Shown: positions 16,179 to 25,062, numbered from the stretch's first letter. The stretch is 64,000 nucleotides of DNA from Candidatus Hadersleviella danica (GCA_016711405.1 JADJSZ010000012.1:1-64000), one strand, 5' to 3'. Notes: generated from the sequence alone by a model not told the origin. Numbers and translations are program-made.

Positions 16179-16952
16179 TTATTCCGCAATCCGCATTCCC
16201 AATTCCGCAATCAGCACCGTGCCGCCGCCCACAAGGCCATCCAAATTGGTGATGCGGACGCGGGGGACGTGGGCGAGGGCTTGCAGGGCGGATTGTACTT
16301 TGGGGATCATGCCCCCGCTAATGGTTCCCGTGGCGATGAGTTGGTTGGCTTCGGCCGTGGTCAGCTCCCCCATAATCCGCTTGCTGGCCCAGTCGGCGTA
16401 CACGCCGGGCACGTTGGAGACAAAATCGAGTTGGTCGGCGGAGATGGCTTGGGCCACGGCCGTGGCCGCCTCGTCCGCATTGACATTGTAATGTTGCCCC
16501 GCCACATCACACGCCACGGGCGAAATAACGGGGGTCAACCCCGAGGCGATGAGTTGGCGCAACAACTCCACCCGCACGCCGATGATTTCCCCCACAAAGC
16601 CCAAATCCCCCTTGGGCGAGTGCTTTTTCTGGGCGGTGAGCAAACGGCCGTCCACCCCGCTCAACCCCAGCGCATCCAAACCCGCCTTTTGCAACGCCCG
16701 CACCACCAACTTGTTCACTTGGGCCGACATAACCATCTCGGTGATGGCCAGCGACTCCCCGTCGGTGACGCGCAAGCCGTCTATTTTGCGCTCGGCCAGC
16801 CCCAGCGCCTGTTGCAACGCCGAAATGCTCTTGCCGCCGCCATTGATGATGACGACTGGCTCGGCACGGCCGATTTCGGCCACGGCCGCCGCAAACTGCT
16901 CCACAAACCCCGCATCGTCTAATTGGTGTCCACTGATTTTGATAATTCGCAT
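16179..16952 (-). CDS. argB: Acetylglutamate kinase
   Basis: 257 residues, amino acid kinase fold. Phosphorylates N-acetylglutamate. N-terminal KISGHQLDD, the glycine-rich nucleotide loop VVIINGGGKSIS (~33-44), and NVNADEAATAVA near the acetylglutamate site. It lacks the N-terminal helix of arginine-inhibited hexameric enzymes, so feedback inhibition is not predicted from the sequence. The C-terminal residues AELGMRIAE are encoded by a family E repeat (ATTCCGCAATCCGCATTCC). Lies between argC and argD. Confidence 0.92.
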   Translation of the reverse strand: MRIIKISGHQLDDAGFVEQFAAAVAEIGRAEPVVIINGGGKSISALQQALGLAERKIDGLRVTDGESLAITEMVMSAQVNKLVVRALQKAGLDALGLSGVDGRLLTAQKKHSPKGDLGFVGEIIGVRVELLRQLIASGLTPVISPVACDVAGQHYNVNADEAATAVAQAISADQLDFVSNVPGVYADWASKRIMGELTTAEANQLIATGTISGGMIPKVQSALQALAHVPRVRITNLDGLVGGGTVLIAELGMRIAE

Positions 16953-16954
16953 GG

Positions 16955-17050
16955 AAGCCTCTCAGCTTGTCAGCATTTCAGCTTGTCAGCTAGGTAGTCG
17001 GTCAGCATTCATTCCGCAATCCGCATTCCCCAATCCGCAATCCTCCCTCA
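16955..17050. repeat. Families F and E repeat block
   Basis: CTCAGCTTGTCAGCATTTCAG units (family F) are followed by ATTCCGCAATCCGCATTCCC units (family E). The block fills the argC-argB spacer and extends into the 3' end of argC, encoding its last ~15 residues (DCGLGNADCGMNADR). Confidence 0.65.
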
Positions 17051-18035
17051 CACCAAACATCACATTCATATTCTGCACCGCTTGCCCCGATGCGCCTTTG
17101 GTCAGGTTGTCGATGGCGGAGGTCAGGATGAGGGTGTGCGGGTCGCCCATTTGCACGCCGATGGCGCACCGATTGGTGCGGATGGCGTGGGCGACGGTGG
17201 CGTGTTGGCCAGCGGGGAGCAATTTGATGAACGGCTCGGCCGAGTACGCCTCGTGCAACGCCTCGCGCACCTGTGCCTCGTCCCACCCCTGCGCCAGCGG
17301 CATGTAAATGGTGCTCAACATGCCCCGTGGGATGGGAATAAGGTGAGGGGAGAAGATGAGGCTGGGGGCGGGTTGCGCCCACCAACCCATCGCTTGGCTT
17401 ATTTCGGGCCAGTGGCGGTGGCTTTGGCCGATGCTGTACGGGCTGAGGTTATCGCTGACCTCGACGAAGTGGCTGGCTTGTTTGGGGGTGCGCCCCGCCC
17501 CCGATACGCCTGATTTGGAATCGGCAATCACCGTGCCCGCCACTGCTCCCGCCGAGAGTAGGGGTTTGAGTGGAAGCAAAATGCTGGTCGGGTAACAGCC
17601 GGGGCAGGCGACGAGGTCGGCCGTCTTGATTTCCTCCCGCGCCCATTCGGTCAGGCCGTAGACGGCCGTCTCCAACAAATGGGGCGCAGGATGACTGACC
17701 TTGTACCACGCCTCATAGGTGGCCACATCCTTCAGCCGAAAATCGGCACTCAGGTCTATGACCTTGCACCCCGCTTGCAGGGCGCGCACGGCCGTGGCCG
17801 CGCTGGCCGCATGGGGCAGGCAGAGGAAGACGACATCGGCCGTCTCATACGGCGCATCCCCCTCCGCGATGAGGGGAATAGCGGGGGCTTGGGGGTACAC
17901 TGCGTCCAGCGTCTGCCCCGCAAAGGTCTGGGAAGTGGCGAAGACAATTTCGGCCGTGGGGTGGCTGGCTAACAGCCGCACCAACTCAAAACCCGTGTAG
18001 CCTGTTACGCCGCAAATGCCGATGTGAATGGTCAT
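16986..18035 (-). CDS. argC: N-acetyl-gamma-glutamyl-phosphate reductase
   Basis: 349 residues from the ATG at 18035 (MTIHIGICGVTGYTG), preceded by AAGGAAA; the longer in-frame start comes from repeat DNA. NADP-binding GVTGYTG at the N terminus, catalytic cysteine in ACPGCYPT, HRHWPEI and PIPRGMLSTIY. It reduces acetylglutamyl phosphate to the semialdehyde. The C-terminal tail is repeat-derived. First gene of the arg operon, about 100 bases downstream of the attenuator-like terminator at 18136-18176, which is its likely control element. Confidence 0.94.
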   Translation of the reverse strand: MTIHIGICGVTGYTGFELVRLLASHPTAEIVFATSQTFAGQTLDAVYPQAPAIPLIAEGDAPYETADVVFLCLPHAASAATAVRALQAGCKVIDLSADFRLKDVATYEAWYKVSHPAPHLLETAVYGLTEWAREEIKTADLVACPGCYPTSILLPLKPLLSAGAVAGTVIADSKSGVSGAGRTPKQASHFVEVSDNLSPYSIGQSHRHWPEISQAMGWWAQPAPSLIFSPHLIPIPRGMLSTIYMPLAQGWDEAQVREALHEAYSAEPFIKLLPAGQHATVAHAIRTNRCAIGVQMGDPHTLILTSAIDNLTKGASGQAVQNMNVMFGVREDCGLGNADCGMNADRLPS

Positions 18036-18042
18036 GCAGTTT

Positions 18043-18131
18043 TCCTTGTAGATAGAGTGTAGAGATAGAGATAGAGGAAACACGATAGGCTGAATAACTG
18101 TGTATCCCTCTATCTCTCGTCTCTATCTTTT
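18043..18131. repeat. Family C hairpin repeat, copy C1
   Basis: GATAGAGTGTAGAGATAGAG units against CCCTCTATCTCTCGTCTCTA. The string GTGTAGAGATAGAGATAGAGG is shared with copies at 29493 and 60867. It lies between the attenuator and the argC start. Confidence 0.75.
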
Positions 18132-18135
18132 TGCC

Positions 18136-18176
18136 AAATAAAAAACGCCAGACCACAATAAAGTTGGTCTGGCGTT
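18136..18176 (-). terminator. Attenuator terminator of the arg leader (segments 3:4)
   Basis: On the minus strand AACGCCAGACCA (18176-18165) pairs perfectly over 12 bp with TGGTCTGGCGTT (18155-18144), with a 9-base loop, followed by TTTTTTATTT (18145-18136). It stands between a promoter-like sequence and argC, so it would stop transcription of the operon unless prevented. Confidence 0.82.
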
Positions 18177-18210
18177 GCAATAACGAAGAGGTTCTATTCG
18201 CGTGAAGGTG

Positions 18211-18300
18211 TTATGCGTTCAGGCAAGAAGTACCACAACCCAGACCATGTGTCTGGGGGCGACGTCGGAGGCGAGGGTACTGGGTGGGTGCGGGAAACAT
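18211..18300 (-). CDS. Putative arginine leader peptide
   Basis: 29 codons from the ATG at 18300 to the TAA at 18213-18211. Residues 10-14 are RLRRR (CGC CTC CGA CGT CGC): four arginine codons in five. The Arg run ends three codons before hairpin segment 1 (18257-18251). The predicted transcript start (~18304) leaves only a few bases before the ATG, so it would be translated without a Shine-Dalgarno sequence. The stop lies after segment 2 and before the terminator stem, as in classical amino-acid leaders. The role is inferred; the sequence is too short for homology. Confidence 0.62.
   Translation of the reverse strand: MFPAPTQYPRLRRRPQTHGLGCGTSCLNA
18239..18257 (-). promoter_or_regulatory. 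Attenuator hairpin 1:2 and alternative antiterminator strand
   Basis: CCCAGAC (18257-18251), loop ACATG, GTCTGGG (18245-18239). The second strand, GGTCTGG (18246-18240), is also perfectly complementary to CCAGACC in the 5' arm of the terminator (18172-18166), so 2:3 pairing would exclude the terminator. Confidence 0.68.
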
Positions 18301-18310
18301 AACGGCCGTG

Positions 18311-18338
18311 ATAATAACAGATGCTTAGGGATTGTCAA
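18311..18338 (-). promoter_or_regulatory. Candidate promoter of the arg operon
   Basis: TTGACA (18338-18333), 16-base spacer, TATTAT (18316-18311) on the minus strand. The -10 box ends 10 bases before the leader ATG. Confidence 0.62.
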
Positions 18339-18348
18339 ACAGGTAAAA

Positions 18349-18406
18349 GAGCGGGAGATTAAGAGATTTGAGGTTTAGAACCAATCAATCTCTTAATCTC
18401 CCGCTC
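18349..18406 (-). terminator. Long hairpin after the amylase gene
   Basis: Perfect 20-bp arms GAGCGGGAGATTAAGAGATT (18349-18368) and its complement (18387-18406), followed on the minus strand by TTTTACC. It is built of GAGATTAAGAGATT-like units, so it is both a repeat-type hairpin and a plausible terminator. Confidence 0.65.
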
Positions 18407-18441
18407 TCTAAATTTCCTTCTCTTCTTCTGGGCTTACCCGC

Positions 18442-20666
18442 CTAATTCCAATTGATATTCACACTGCCCGTGCCGCTGGCGGGCACATTGTAGGTGCGGT
18501 TTGCCCCGCTCTGCCACGTTGTTGTGGAGCCTTGCTTGACGATGAACTTGTACTGCACCGTCTGCCCCGCACTGGTGGTGAAGGTCACAGGGCCGCTCCA
18601 TGTGTCGCTGTCTTGCCATGTCAGGGGTACAGCATTGGCCGCATTCCAGTTACCAAGCTCGGCCGTGTTGCCCACCACGAAGATGTTTTGCCCCGGCTGG
18701 GTGACATACCCATTAACGGTAAACGTCACGGTGACATTGCCCGGTGCAGGAGTGGGGCTAGGCGTGGGGGTGGGATTGTTGCTCTTCACCACCGTGTATG
18801 CCCCACTGCTTTCGGTGTAGGTAATGGTGTAGTTGCCCGCCCCTTGGGTCACGGCAATGTCGCCACCTGCGAGGTCTACGAAGCCATCGTTGTTGTTGTC
18901 GCCATAGTTGGTGGCCCAGTTGCCGAACTTATCGAACTTAAAGCGTTGGTTGCTGGCCGAGCCAAAGGTCGTGCTAACGCTCCACTGGCAGGTGGCGTTG
19001 TTAACCAAACTCATGGCCGTGGTTCCCCACGCATTGTTCGTACCCCGTTGGTACATCTGCGCCGAGCAAGAGGGGGCAGGGGTGGCGGTGGGGTTCACTT
19101 GCCCCACTTTGGCACCGATGTGAATCGCGGCCGAACTCATCCCATTCACCGTGATAGTCGCCCAGCCACCGCCATCTACCGTAATGGTCGAGCCAGAGCA
19201 AGTGGCCGTGGCCGCGTTAAAATCAGCTTGGGTGATGTTGCAATAAGTCCCGGCCGCCAAACCCGTCTGGAAAGTGCGGTTCAATGTGTCGCCTTGGCGA
19301 TTGATAACCACAAAGCCCGCCCCGCCGTTTGCCCCACTGCGGGTAAAGGCGATTTGGTTGCTCCCATTGCTCCACCAATTGGTCACATTGTGGGCATTCG
19401 CCCCAGCGGTGTAGTTGCGGAAAGCGACCATGTTGGCAATCGGTTGCCAGCGGTGTTCACATTTCCATTGGTTGCCAAAGCAGTTGAGCGACCCATTGCC
19501 GTTGTAAACGCTGGAAGTATTGCCCGAACCATCGTTGGGGGGGCCTTGGTTGTCATTCACGCCGCCCCATTCGTAGCTGGACATGAGGGCGGGATAGCCG
19601 TAAGGCCACGCCAACATGTATACATTGGCCAAATCATATAAGGCGCCACTGCGGTGGGTGACTTGGGCGGCCATGCCGTGGCCGCGTTGGTTGTCGTGGT
19701 TATCCACAAAGACCACGGCCGCTGTGCTGGGCAAAAAGCCCCATTGTTCGCCAAAATTGCTCAGCCAAGCGAGTTGGCCGGTGGCAAATGTCTCGCCGAT
19801 TTTTTGGCTGTACTTGAACTCGGTCACGTCGGCAATATAGGTGTACATGCCTGCGCTGACAGGTTGGCTACCGGGGTCAATCACTTCTTGGAAAACGTAG
19901 TAGTTGCCCGTCACCCGGCTGAGGATGTTTTGCACATCGGCGGGAGCCATGTGTTTGGCCGCGTCAATGCGGAACCCCTTCACGCCGCTGTTGACAAGCC
20001 CTTGCAGATAGGCGGCAAGGGTGGCGCGGACGTACTCTTTGCCTGTGTCTAAGTCGGGCAAGCCACTCAGTTGGCAGTTCCAAATGGCGTTGCGCCGTGC
20101 TTCGTTAACGGCGGGGTCGCTGGAGCTGTTGTAATCGCCCGATTGAATAATGCAGGCGGAGTGAAAGTCGGGGGCGGAGAATTGGGGGTAGCTGAGGCTG
20201 GCGCGGTTGAAGGTGGAGCCGCTCGTGCCCGAGCCAACTTGGTCGGCCATGTGGTTAATGACTGCGTCCACGTAAATATCCACGCCCACGGCCGCGCACC
20301 GCGCCACCATGTCATCAAATTGCGCCCGTGTGCCACTGCGACTGTTGAACTTGGTCAGGTCGAAGGTGACGGGTTGGTAGCGCGACCACCATGCGTAGTT
20401 GGCGACCAGTTGGTGGTTGATGTGCTCGTTGGGGAAACTTGCACGGCCGAGAACCCCTTTGGCCCCAAGAAATTCTCACACTCAAGGGCAATATCCGTCC
20501 ACTTCCACTCAAAGAGGTGCACGAACACCGTGCGGGGCGGGGGTGGGGGCGGGTTGGCCGCCACGGGGGCAGGTTGCCCCGCAATGAGCAAAAAGGCGAG
20601 CACGGCCGCCATCAACAACAAGGCTCCCCCTATCTTTCTCGAAAATCGCTGTGCGTTGGTGTTCAT
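18442..20666 (-). CDS. Secreted alpha-amylase (GH13) with starch-binding domains (frameshifted)
   Basis: Start MNTNAQRFSRKIGG at 20666 with a signal peptide (~1-37), then a Pro run and the GH13 barrel starting VFVHLFEWKWTDIA. The frame breaks at the GGGG run at 20431-20434; adding one base restores VSPPNEHINHQL and joins to the downstream part, giving 741 residues. Catalytic residues: nucleophile Asp in GFRIDAAKH, acid Glu in FQEVID, and FVDNHDNQRG. The C-terminal half holds an amylase all-beta domain, a second beta domain (MYQRGTNNAWG) and a terminal CBM20 (VTVTFTVNGYVTQPGQNIFV). It degrades extracellular starch or glycogen. The break is probably a consensus error. Confidence 0.9.
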
Positions 20667-20689
20667 GTTACTTCTCCTTGTGAGTGGTG

Positions 20690-20763
20690 ACTGGTTATTG
20701 GGTTATTGGTTATTCGTTATGGGGCAGTTGCACCCTAATAACGAGAAACCAATAGCGAATAGC
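20690..20763. repeat. Family A hairpin repeat, copy A2
   Basis: GGTTATTGGGTTATTGGTTATTC units opposite CCTAATAACGAGAAACCAATAG, in the divergent spacer upstream of the amylase. Confidence 0.7.
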
Positions 20764-21002
20764 CTTATTATTAGTTGAGCTATCAACTACTAACTGCAAG
20801 AAAACTGCACAAAAACTGTATAATCACGACTGGGCAGTTTGTATAGCCCGCTGGGAAGGGAGAGAAAGGGGGGAAGAGAGCCAGAGACTGGGTACTGAGC
20901 CTACTGAAAAGGTGGGGGGTTGTGGGGTAGATCCGTGGGTTTTTGCCCTTTCAACTGAGATGAAACACACCCATTGCTAATTGACGGACAAATGTTTTTT
21001 CT

Positions 21003-21075
21003 AACCGCGGAGAACGCCGAGGGCGCAGAGGCTTCTCTGGCATTTCCTCTGCGTTCTCCGCGCCCTCCGCGGTTC
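21003..21075. repeat. Family M perfect hairpin
   Basis: AACCGCGGAGAACGCCGAGG arm and a near-perfect complementary arm around GGCTTCTCTGGCATTTCC. This type of CGCGGAGAACGC repeat is widespread in environmental genomes, from my recollection. The rest of 20764-21191 carries no gene I can support. Confidence 0.7.
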
Positions 21076-21191
21076 AATCAATTTTGTCAGTCAAACAGCA
21101 AATTTTCTCTCGAGCCATTTTGCCTTTTAGCTCTTTTGCCCTTTTGCAATCAATCTTTTTGTCAAAGCACTCTCATCTTGCACCTCATCAC

Positions 21192-24095
21192 ATGGATGTT
21201 TTCAGCCGCAAACAGCTCCGCGAAGCCTTGAAGGCGTGGCATAGCTCGCCCAAACTGGGGCAACACCCGTTGGCAGAATTGCCCGTGGTGCATGTGCGCC
21301 GCCAGCAAGGGGGGTATGCCGACACGGCCGCTGGCCGTGGCATCGCCCTGCGCCAACTGTTGCAAGAAGCGATTGAGCAGATTAAACCAGCAGGCGCCCA
21401 GCCCGATTTTAGCCAGCGGGCATGGCGACACTATTACATTCTCCACGAGCAGTACCTGCACGACCAACGCGCCCAAACGTTACAAGAGGCGTTGGCCATT
21501 TCTGAGAGCGGCTATTTTGTAGACCAGCGTGAGGCGTTGGATAGGTTGGCGGATTGGTTGCGAAAGCAGAATGAGACGGCCGTCACCTCCCCTCCCCCAC
21601 CCGCGCCGACCATCCCCCTCACGGCCGCCCATCTGCCACCCAGCAACTTGCCCCACCCCCTGACCCCGTTTGTGGGGCGCACGGCCGAACGCGCCCAAAT
21701 CGCCTATTACTTGGCCGACCCCACCTGTCGGCTGATTAGCATTGTGGGTGCGGGGGGTATGGGCAAAACCCGCTTGGCCATACAGGCGGCGCAAGAAAGC
21801 GACTGGCCCGCCTATTTCATCGCCTTGGACACGCTCGAAACGGCCGACTTGCTCATCCCGACCATCGCCCAAGCGTTGCAATTCTCGCTCGATTCCCAGC
21901 AACCCGCCGCACCACAGATGCACCATTTTTTAAGTGGCAAACAGTTGCTACTTGTCCTCGATAATTTTGAGCATCTGACGCGCACGGGGGCGGGGCTAAT
22001 GAGCGACTTGCTGACCCACGCCCCGCAGGTCAAGTTGCTGGTCACTTCACGGGAGCGGCTACAGGTGCGCGGGGAGTGGGTGATTGCCTTGCACGGTTTG
22101 GATGTGCCCGCCACGCTCACGGCCGATATTTCCCCGCACCAATTCAGCGCGGGGTTACTTTTCCAGCAAGCGTGGGAGCGGGTGCGGGCGGGCGAAGCGA
22201 TTGGCACGGCCGATTGGGGGCACATTGCCACCATTTGCCAATTGGTGGGGGGAATGCCGCTCGGGTTAGAGTTGGCCGCCAGTTGGGGGAGTGTCCTCTC
22301 TTGCGCGGAGATTTCGGCCGAGATACAGGCCAATTTGGACTTTTTGGCCACCACCTACGCCGATGTGCCCGAGCGACATCGCAGTTTGCGGGCCGTTTTT
22401 CATTATTCATGGGTGTTGCTTTCGGCCGAGGAGCAGGCGGTGTTTCGCCGCTTGGCGGTGTTTCGGGGGAGCTTTGATAGGCACGCGGCGCAAGCGGTGG
22501 CGGGAGCCAACTTGGCCGTGCTACACGCCCTCAGCGGCAAATCGCTGTTGCGCGTGGCAGAGGGGGGGCGGTACGCCATCCACCCCCTGTTGCGCCAATA
22601 TGCCCACGAGAAATTGCAGGCCACGGCCGACGAGTGGGCGCGAGTGCAGGAGGAACACGGCCGCTATTACACCCAATTTGTGGCCAGCAGAACCGCCAGC
22701 CTCAAACAAGGCGGCCGTCAGCGAGAGGTGGTGCAGGCGGTGGAGGCGGAGGTGGAAAATTTTCGCGCCGCCTGCCGCTGGGCCATCGAAAAGGGGCAGG
22801 CGGGGCTGTTGCTGGAAACGGCCGAGGCACTTTATCTGTTTTTCACCATGAGCAACCGCATCCAAGAAGGGCACGACACGGCCGCCCTGCTGGCTGAAAT
22901 AGCGGCCGAACAACCGTTGGTGCTGGGGGTGGTGCTGGGATTGCAGGCGCGGTTTTTGCAGTTGCTGGGGGATAACGGCCGTGCTCATGCCCTTTTTCCC
23001 CGCAGTTTGGCCATTTTGGAGGCCAGCGGCCGTGGCCATCCACTGGCCTTGATTAGCATGTTGGCCATCGAATCCAATTTGGGACAGGAGGGGATGCGCC
23101 CCGCCCAATTGTATGGCCACAGCCTCGCTTTTTTTGAGCAGACGGCCGACTCGTGGGGCATTGCCAGTTGCCATATGCGCTTTGTCACCCATCTGCGCCA
23201 AATTGGTGCGCCCGACACCTATGGCCAGCAAAAAACATTGCTCCAACAATGTTTGGCCATTCGCCAGCAGATTGGCGACCAGCGCGGGGTGGCCAGTACG
23301 CTCAACTATTTGTGCGATTTGGCCTATGAGCGGGGCGATTATGAGGAAGCACGGCAACACGCCGAGCGCAGTTTGGCTTTGCACCGCGCCTTGGGCGAGG
23401 CCAAGGGGACGGCACACTCGCTGAACCATCTGGGACAAGTGGCGGGCACGTTGGGGCAATATGAGGAAGCCCGCGCCTATTATCGGGAGAGTTTGGCCAT
23501 TTTGCGCCAATATGGCCATGCGCGAGAGGTGGCGATTTGCTTGGATTGTGTGGGGTATGTGACTTATTTGCTGGAGGAGTATGACACGGCCGAAACCCAT
23601 TACCGCGAGAGTTTGCACATCTCGCGGGAGGTGGGGGATGTGCATGGGGAGGCGTGGTCGTTGCACAATTTGGGGGATATTGCGCGGGCGCACGGCCGTT
23701 ATGAGAGCGCCAAACATCTCTACACAGAAAGCCTCGCCCTGCACAAATCGCTCGACCCGCTGAGTTGGGGGGGGATTGTGGCGTTGGATAAGTTGGGGCG
23801 GGTGACGTTGGCCAATGGGGATGTGGCGGAGGCGGAGGGGTATTTTGGACAGGCGTTGCGCATGGCCACGGCCGCTAATCGTTACCGCGAGGTGATGGAT
23901 GCGTTGCTCCATTTGGCGGAGGTAGCGCTTCAGCGGGGGGATGGGGAAAAAGCGGCCGAATGGCTGGCGGTGGTGGTGGCGCACCCCGCTACGGCGAAGC
24001 AGACGCGGGATAGAGCGGCCGATTATGGGGCTGGGTTGGCGGTGGGGGGCGAAACACGGCCGAGTTTGGAAAACGTCTTGGCGCAATTGCTTTAG
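21192..24095 (+). CDS. STAND NTPase (NB-ARC-like) with C-terminal TPR array
   Basis: 967 residues from MDVFSRKQLREAL at 21192; the upstream in-frame extension is repeat-like. An N-terminal ~150-residue helical domain is followed by a Pro-rich linker, then an NTPase: FVGR entry motif, Walker A GAGGMGKTRL, Walker B LLLVLDNFEHL, sensor LVTSRERL. A winged-helix-like segment (~420-500) follows, then many tetratricopeptide repeats (for example EYDTAETHYRESLHISREVGD). Such proteins couple ligand or partner sensing by TPRs to ATP-driven oligomerisation. No clear output domain is recognisable, so a regulator or defence-like switch cannot be told apart. Confidence 0.85.
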   Translation: MDVFSRKQLREALKAWHSSPKLGQHPLAELPVVHVRRQQGGYADTAAGRGIALRQLLQEAIEQIKPAGAQPDFSQRAWRHYYILHEQYLHDQRAQTLQEALAISESGYFVDQREALDRLADWLRKQNETAVTSPPPPAPTIPLTAAHLPPSNLPHPLTPFVGRTAERAQIAYYLADPTCRLISIVGAGGMGKTRLAIQAAQESDWPAYFIALDTLETADLLIPTIAQALQFSLDSQQPAAPQMHHFLSGKQLLLVLDNFEHLTRTGAGLMSDLLTHAPQVKLLVTSRERLQVRGEWVIALHGLDVPATLTADISPHQFSAGLLFQQAWERVRAGEAIGTADWGHIATICQLVGGMPLGLELAASWGSVLSCAEISAEIQANLDFLATTYADVPERHRSLRAVFHYSWVLLSAEEQAVFRRLAVFRGSFDRHAAQAVAGANLAVLHALSGKSLLRVAEGGRYAIHPLLRQYAHEKLQATADEWARVQEEHGRYYTQFVASRTASLKQGGRQREVVQAVEAEVENFRAACRWAIEKGQAGLLLETAEALYLFFTMSNRIQEGHDTAALLAEIAAEQPLVLGVVLGLQARFLQLLGDNGRAHALFPRSLAILEASGRGHPLALISMLAIESNLGQEGMRPAQLYGHSLAFFEQTADSWGIASCHMRFVTHLRQIGAPDTYGQQKTLLQQCLAIRQQIGDQRGVASTLNYLCDLAYERGDYEEARQHAERSLALHRALGEAKGTAHSLNHLGQVAGTLGQYEEARAYYRESLAILRQYGHAREVAICLDCVGYVTYLLEEYDTAETHYRESLHISREVGDVHGEAWSLHNLGDIARAHGRYESAKHLYTESLALHKSLDPLSWGGIVALDKLGRVTLANGDVAEAEGYFGQALRMATAANRYREVMDALLHLAEVALQRGDGEKAAEWLAVVVAHPATAKQTRDRAADYGAGLAVGGETRPSLENVLAQLL

Positions 24096-24180
24096 GGGAC
24101 GGGGACAAGGGACAAGGGACGAGGACAAGGGACAAGGGAGGGACAGGAGTAGGATACACTCCCCAGTCCCTAGTCCTAAT
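24095..24180. repeat. D-type micro-repeat block
   Basis: GGGGACAAGGGACAAGGGACG units face CCCCAGTCCCTAGTCC. It sits in the convergent spacer between the STAND gene and the Nudix gene and lacks the D element inverted repeats. Confidence 0.6.
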
Positions 24181-24197
24181 CCATTCCCAACACGCTT

Positions 24198-24899
24198 TTA
24201 GGGGAACAACCGCCGCGTTTTAACTTCGGGGTTGGAATCATCGCGGTAGTGGTAGAGCTTGGCGGGTCTGCCTTCGCTCTCGCGGGAGATTTTGCCCGTC
24301 TCTTCAATGACTTCGGCCGCTAAAATTTTGCGCCGGAAGTTGCGTTTGTCGAGTTCTTCGCCCAGCACCACCTCATACGCCTGTTGCAGTTCGGTGAGGG
24401 TAAATTCGTGGGGGAGGAGGCGGAAGCCCACGGCCGTGTATTCCAACTTGTAGCGCAACCGTTGCAGGGCATAATCCACAATTTTCTCGTGGTCGAAGGC
24501 CAGCGGGGGCAATTTGGCCAACGAAAACCAACTTGTTGCGCTTTCGTAACGCCCCGGCTGGTGCTGGATGGCTTCGTGGGGCACAAGGGCAAAATAGGCA
24601 ATCGTAATCACCCGCGAGCGCGGGTCGCGGCTCACATCGCCAAAAGTGTAAAGCTGTTCGGTGTAGACGCTGGTGACACCTGTCTCTTCGGCCAATTTGC
24701 GGGCGGCCGCTGTTTCCAGCGATTCATCCGGCCGTACAAAGCCGCCGGGGATGGCCCACATCCCTTCAAACGGTGGCGTGCGCCGCTTGACCAGCAAGAC
24801 ACGCAAGTCGTTCTCCACCAAGGAGAAGATGACCACATCTACAGTGACGGCCGGCCGTTGGTCTTCCGTTGGCACAAACCCTTTCGATTCTGTCGGCAA
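24198..24899 (-). CDS. Nudix-domain transcriptional regulator (NrtR-like)
   Basis: 233 residues with a TTG start (24899) preceded by GAGGTG. N-terminal Nudix domain (VDVVIFSLVENDLRVLLVKRR) with box GGFVRPDESLETAAARKLAEETGV, where the REUXEE core reads RKLAEE: the first catalytic Glu is Lys. The C-terminal ~90 residues (FTLTELQQAYEVVLGEELDKRNFRRKI) are the winged helix typical of NrtR regulators. NrtR proteins repress NAD-related operons and respond to ADP-ribose; the altered box suggests ligand sensing rather than hydrolysis. No NAD gene is adjacent. Confidence 0.85.
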   Translation of the reverse strand: MPTESKGFVPTEDQRPAVTVDVVIFSLVENDLRVLLVKRRTPPFEGMWAIPGGFVRPDESLETAAARKLAEETGVTSVYTEQLYTFGDVSRDPRSRVITIAYFALVPHEAIQHQPGRYESATSWFSLAKLPPLAFDHEKIVDYALQRLRYKLEYTAVGFRLLPHEFTLTELQQAYEVVLGEELDKRNFRRKILAAEVIEETGKISRESEGRPAKLYHYRDDSNPEVKTRRLFP

Positions 24900-24916
24900 A
24901 ATACACCTCGCTGGAC

Positions 24917-25015
24917 AATGGGGACTAGGGACTGGGGACGAAATTACGAATTACGAATTACGAAGTACAAATGACCAGTGACCAGTGACAAATGACCACT
25001 GACGACTTCACATTT
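24917..25015. repeat. Tandem micro-repeat block (D, H and GACCAGTGACAA units)
   Basis: GGGGACTAGGGACTGGGGACG, then AATTACGAATTACGAAGTAC units and ACCAGTGACCAGTGACAAATG units in succession. No complementary arm is present. Confidence 0.5.
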
Positions 25016-25033
25016 TACGGCGTAACCCTTAAA

Positions 25034-25062
25034 TGGCAAACCACACGGCCGCTGGTTACAAT
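25034..25062 (+). promoter_or_regulatory. Candidate promoter giving a leaderless sigma-factor mRNA
   Basis: TGGCAA, 17-base spacer, TACAAT (25057-25062), then 8 bases to the ATG at 25071. The predicted start of transcription is at or next to the start codon. The -35 match is weak. Confidence 0.45.

Noticed and set aside
18136..18330. T-box riboswitch as an explanation for the argC leader
   Set aside because: I see no T-box bulge motif or specifier-loop architecture; the short coding frame with Arg codons and four-segment pairing fits attenuation better.
22521..24128. Long antisense open frame (about 535 codons) under the STAND/TPR gene
   Set aside because: High GC leaves antisense frames open; the sense strand encodes clear Walker and TPR motifs, and the antisense product has no recognisable features.
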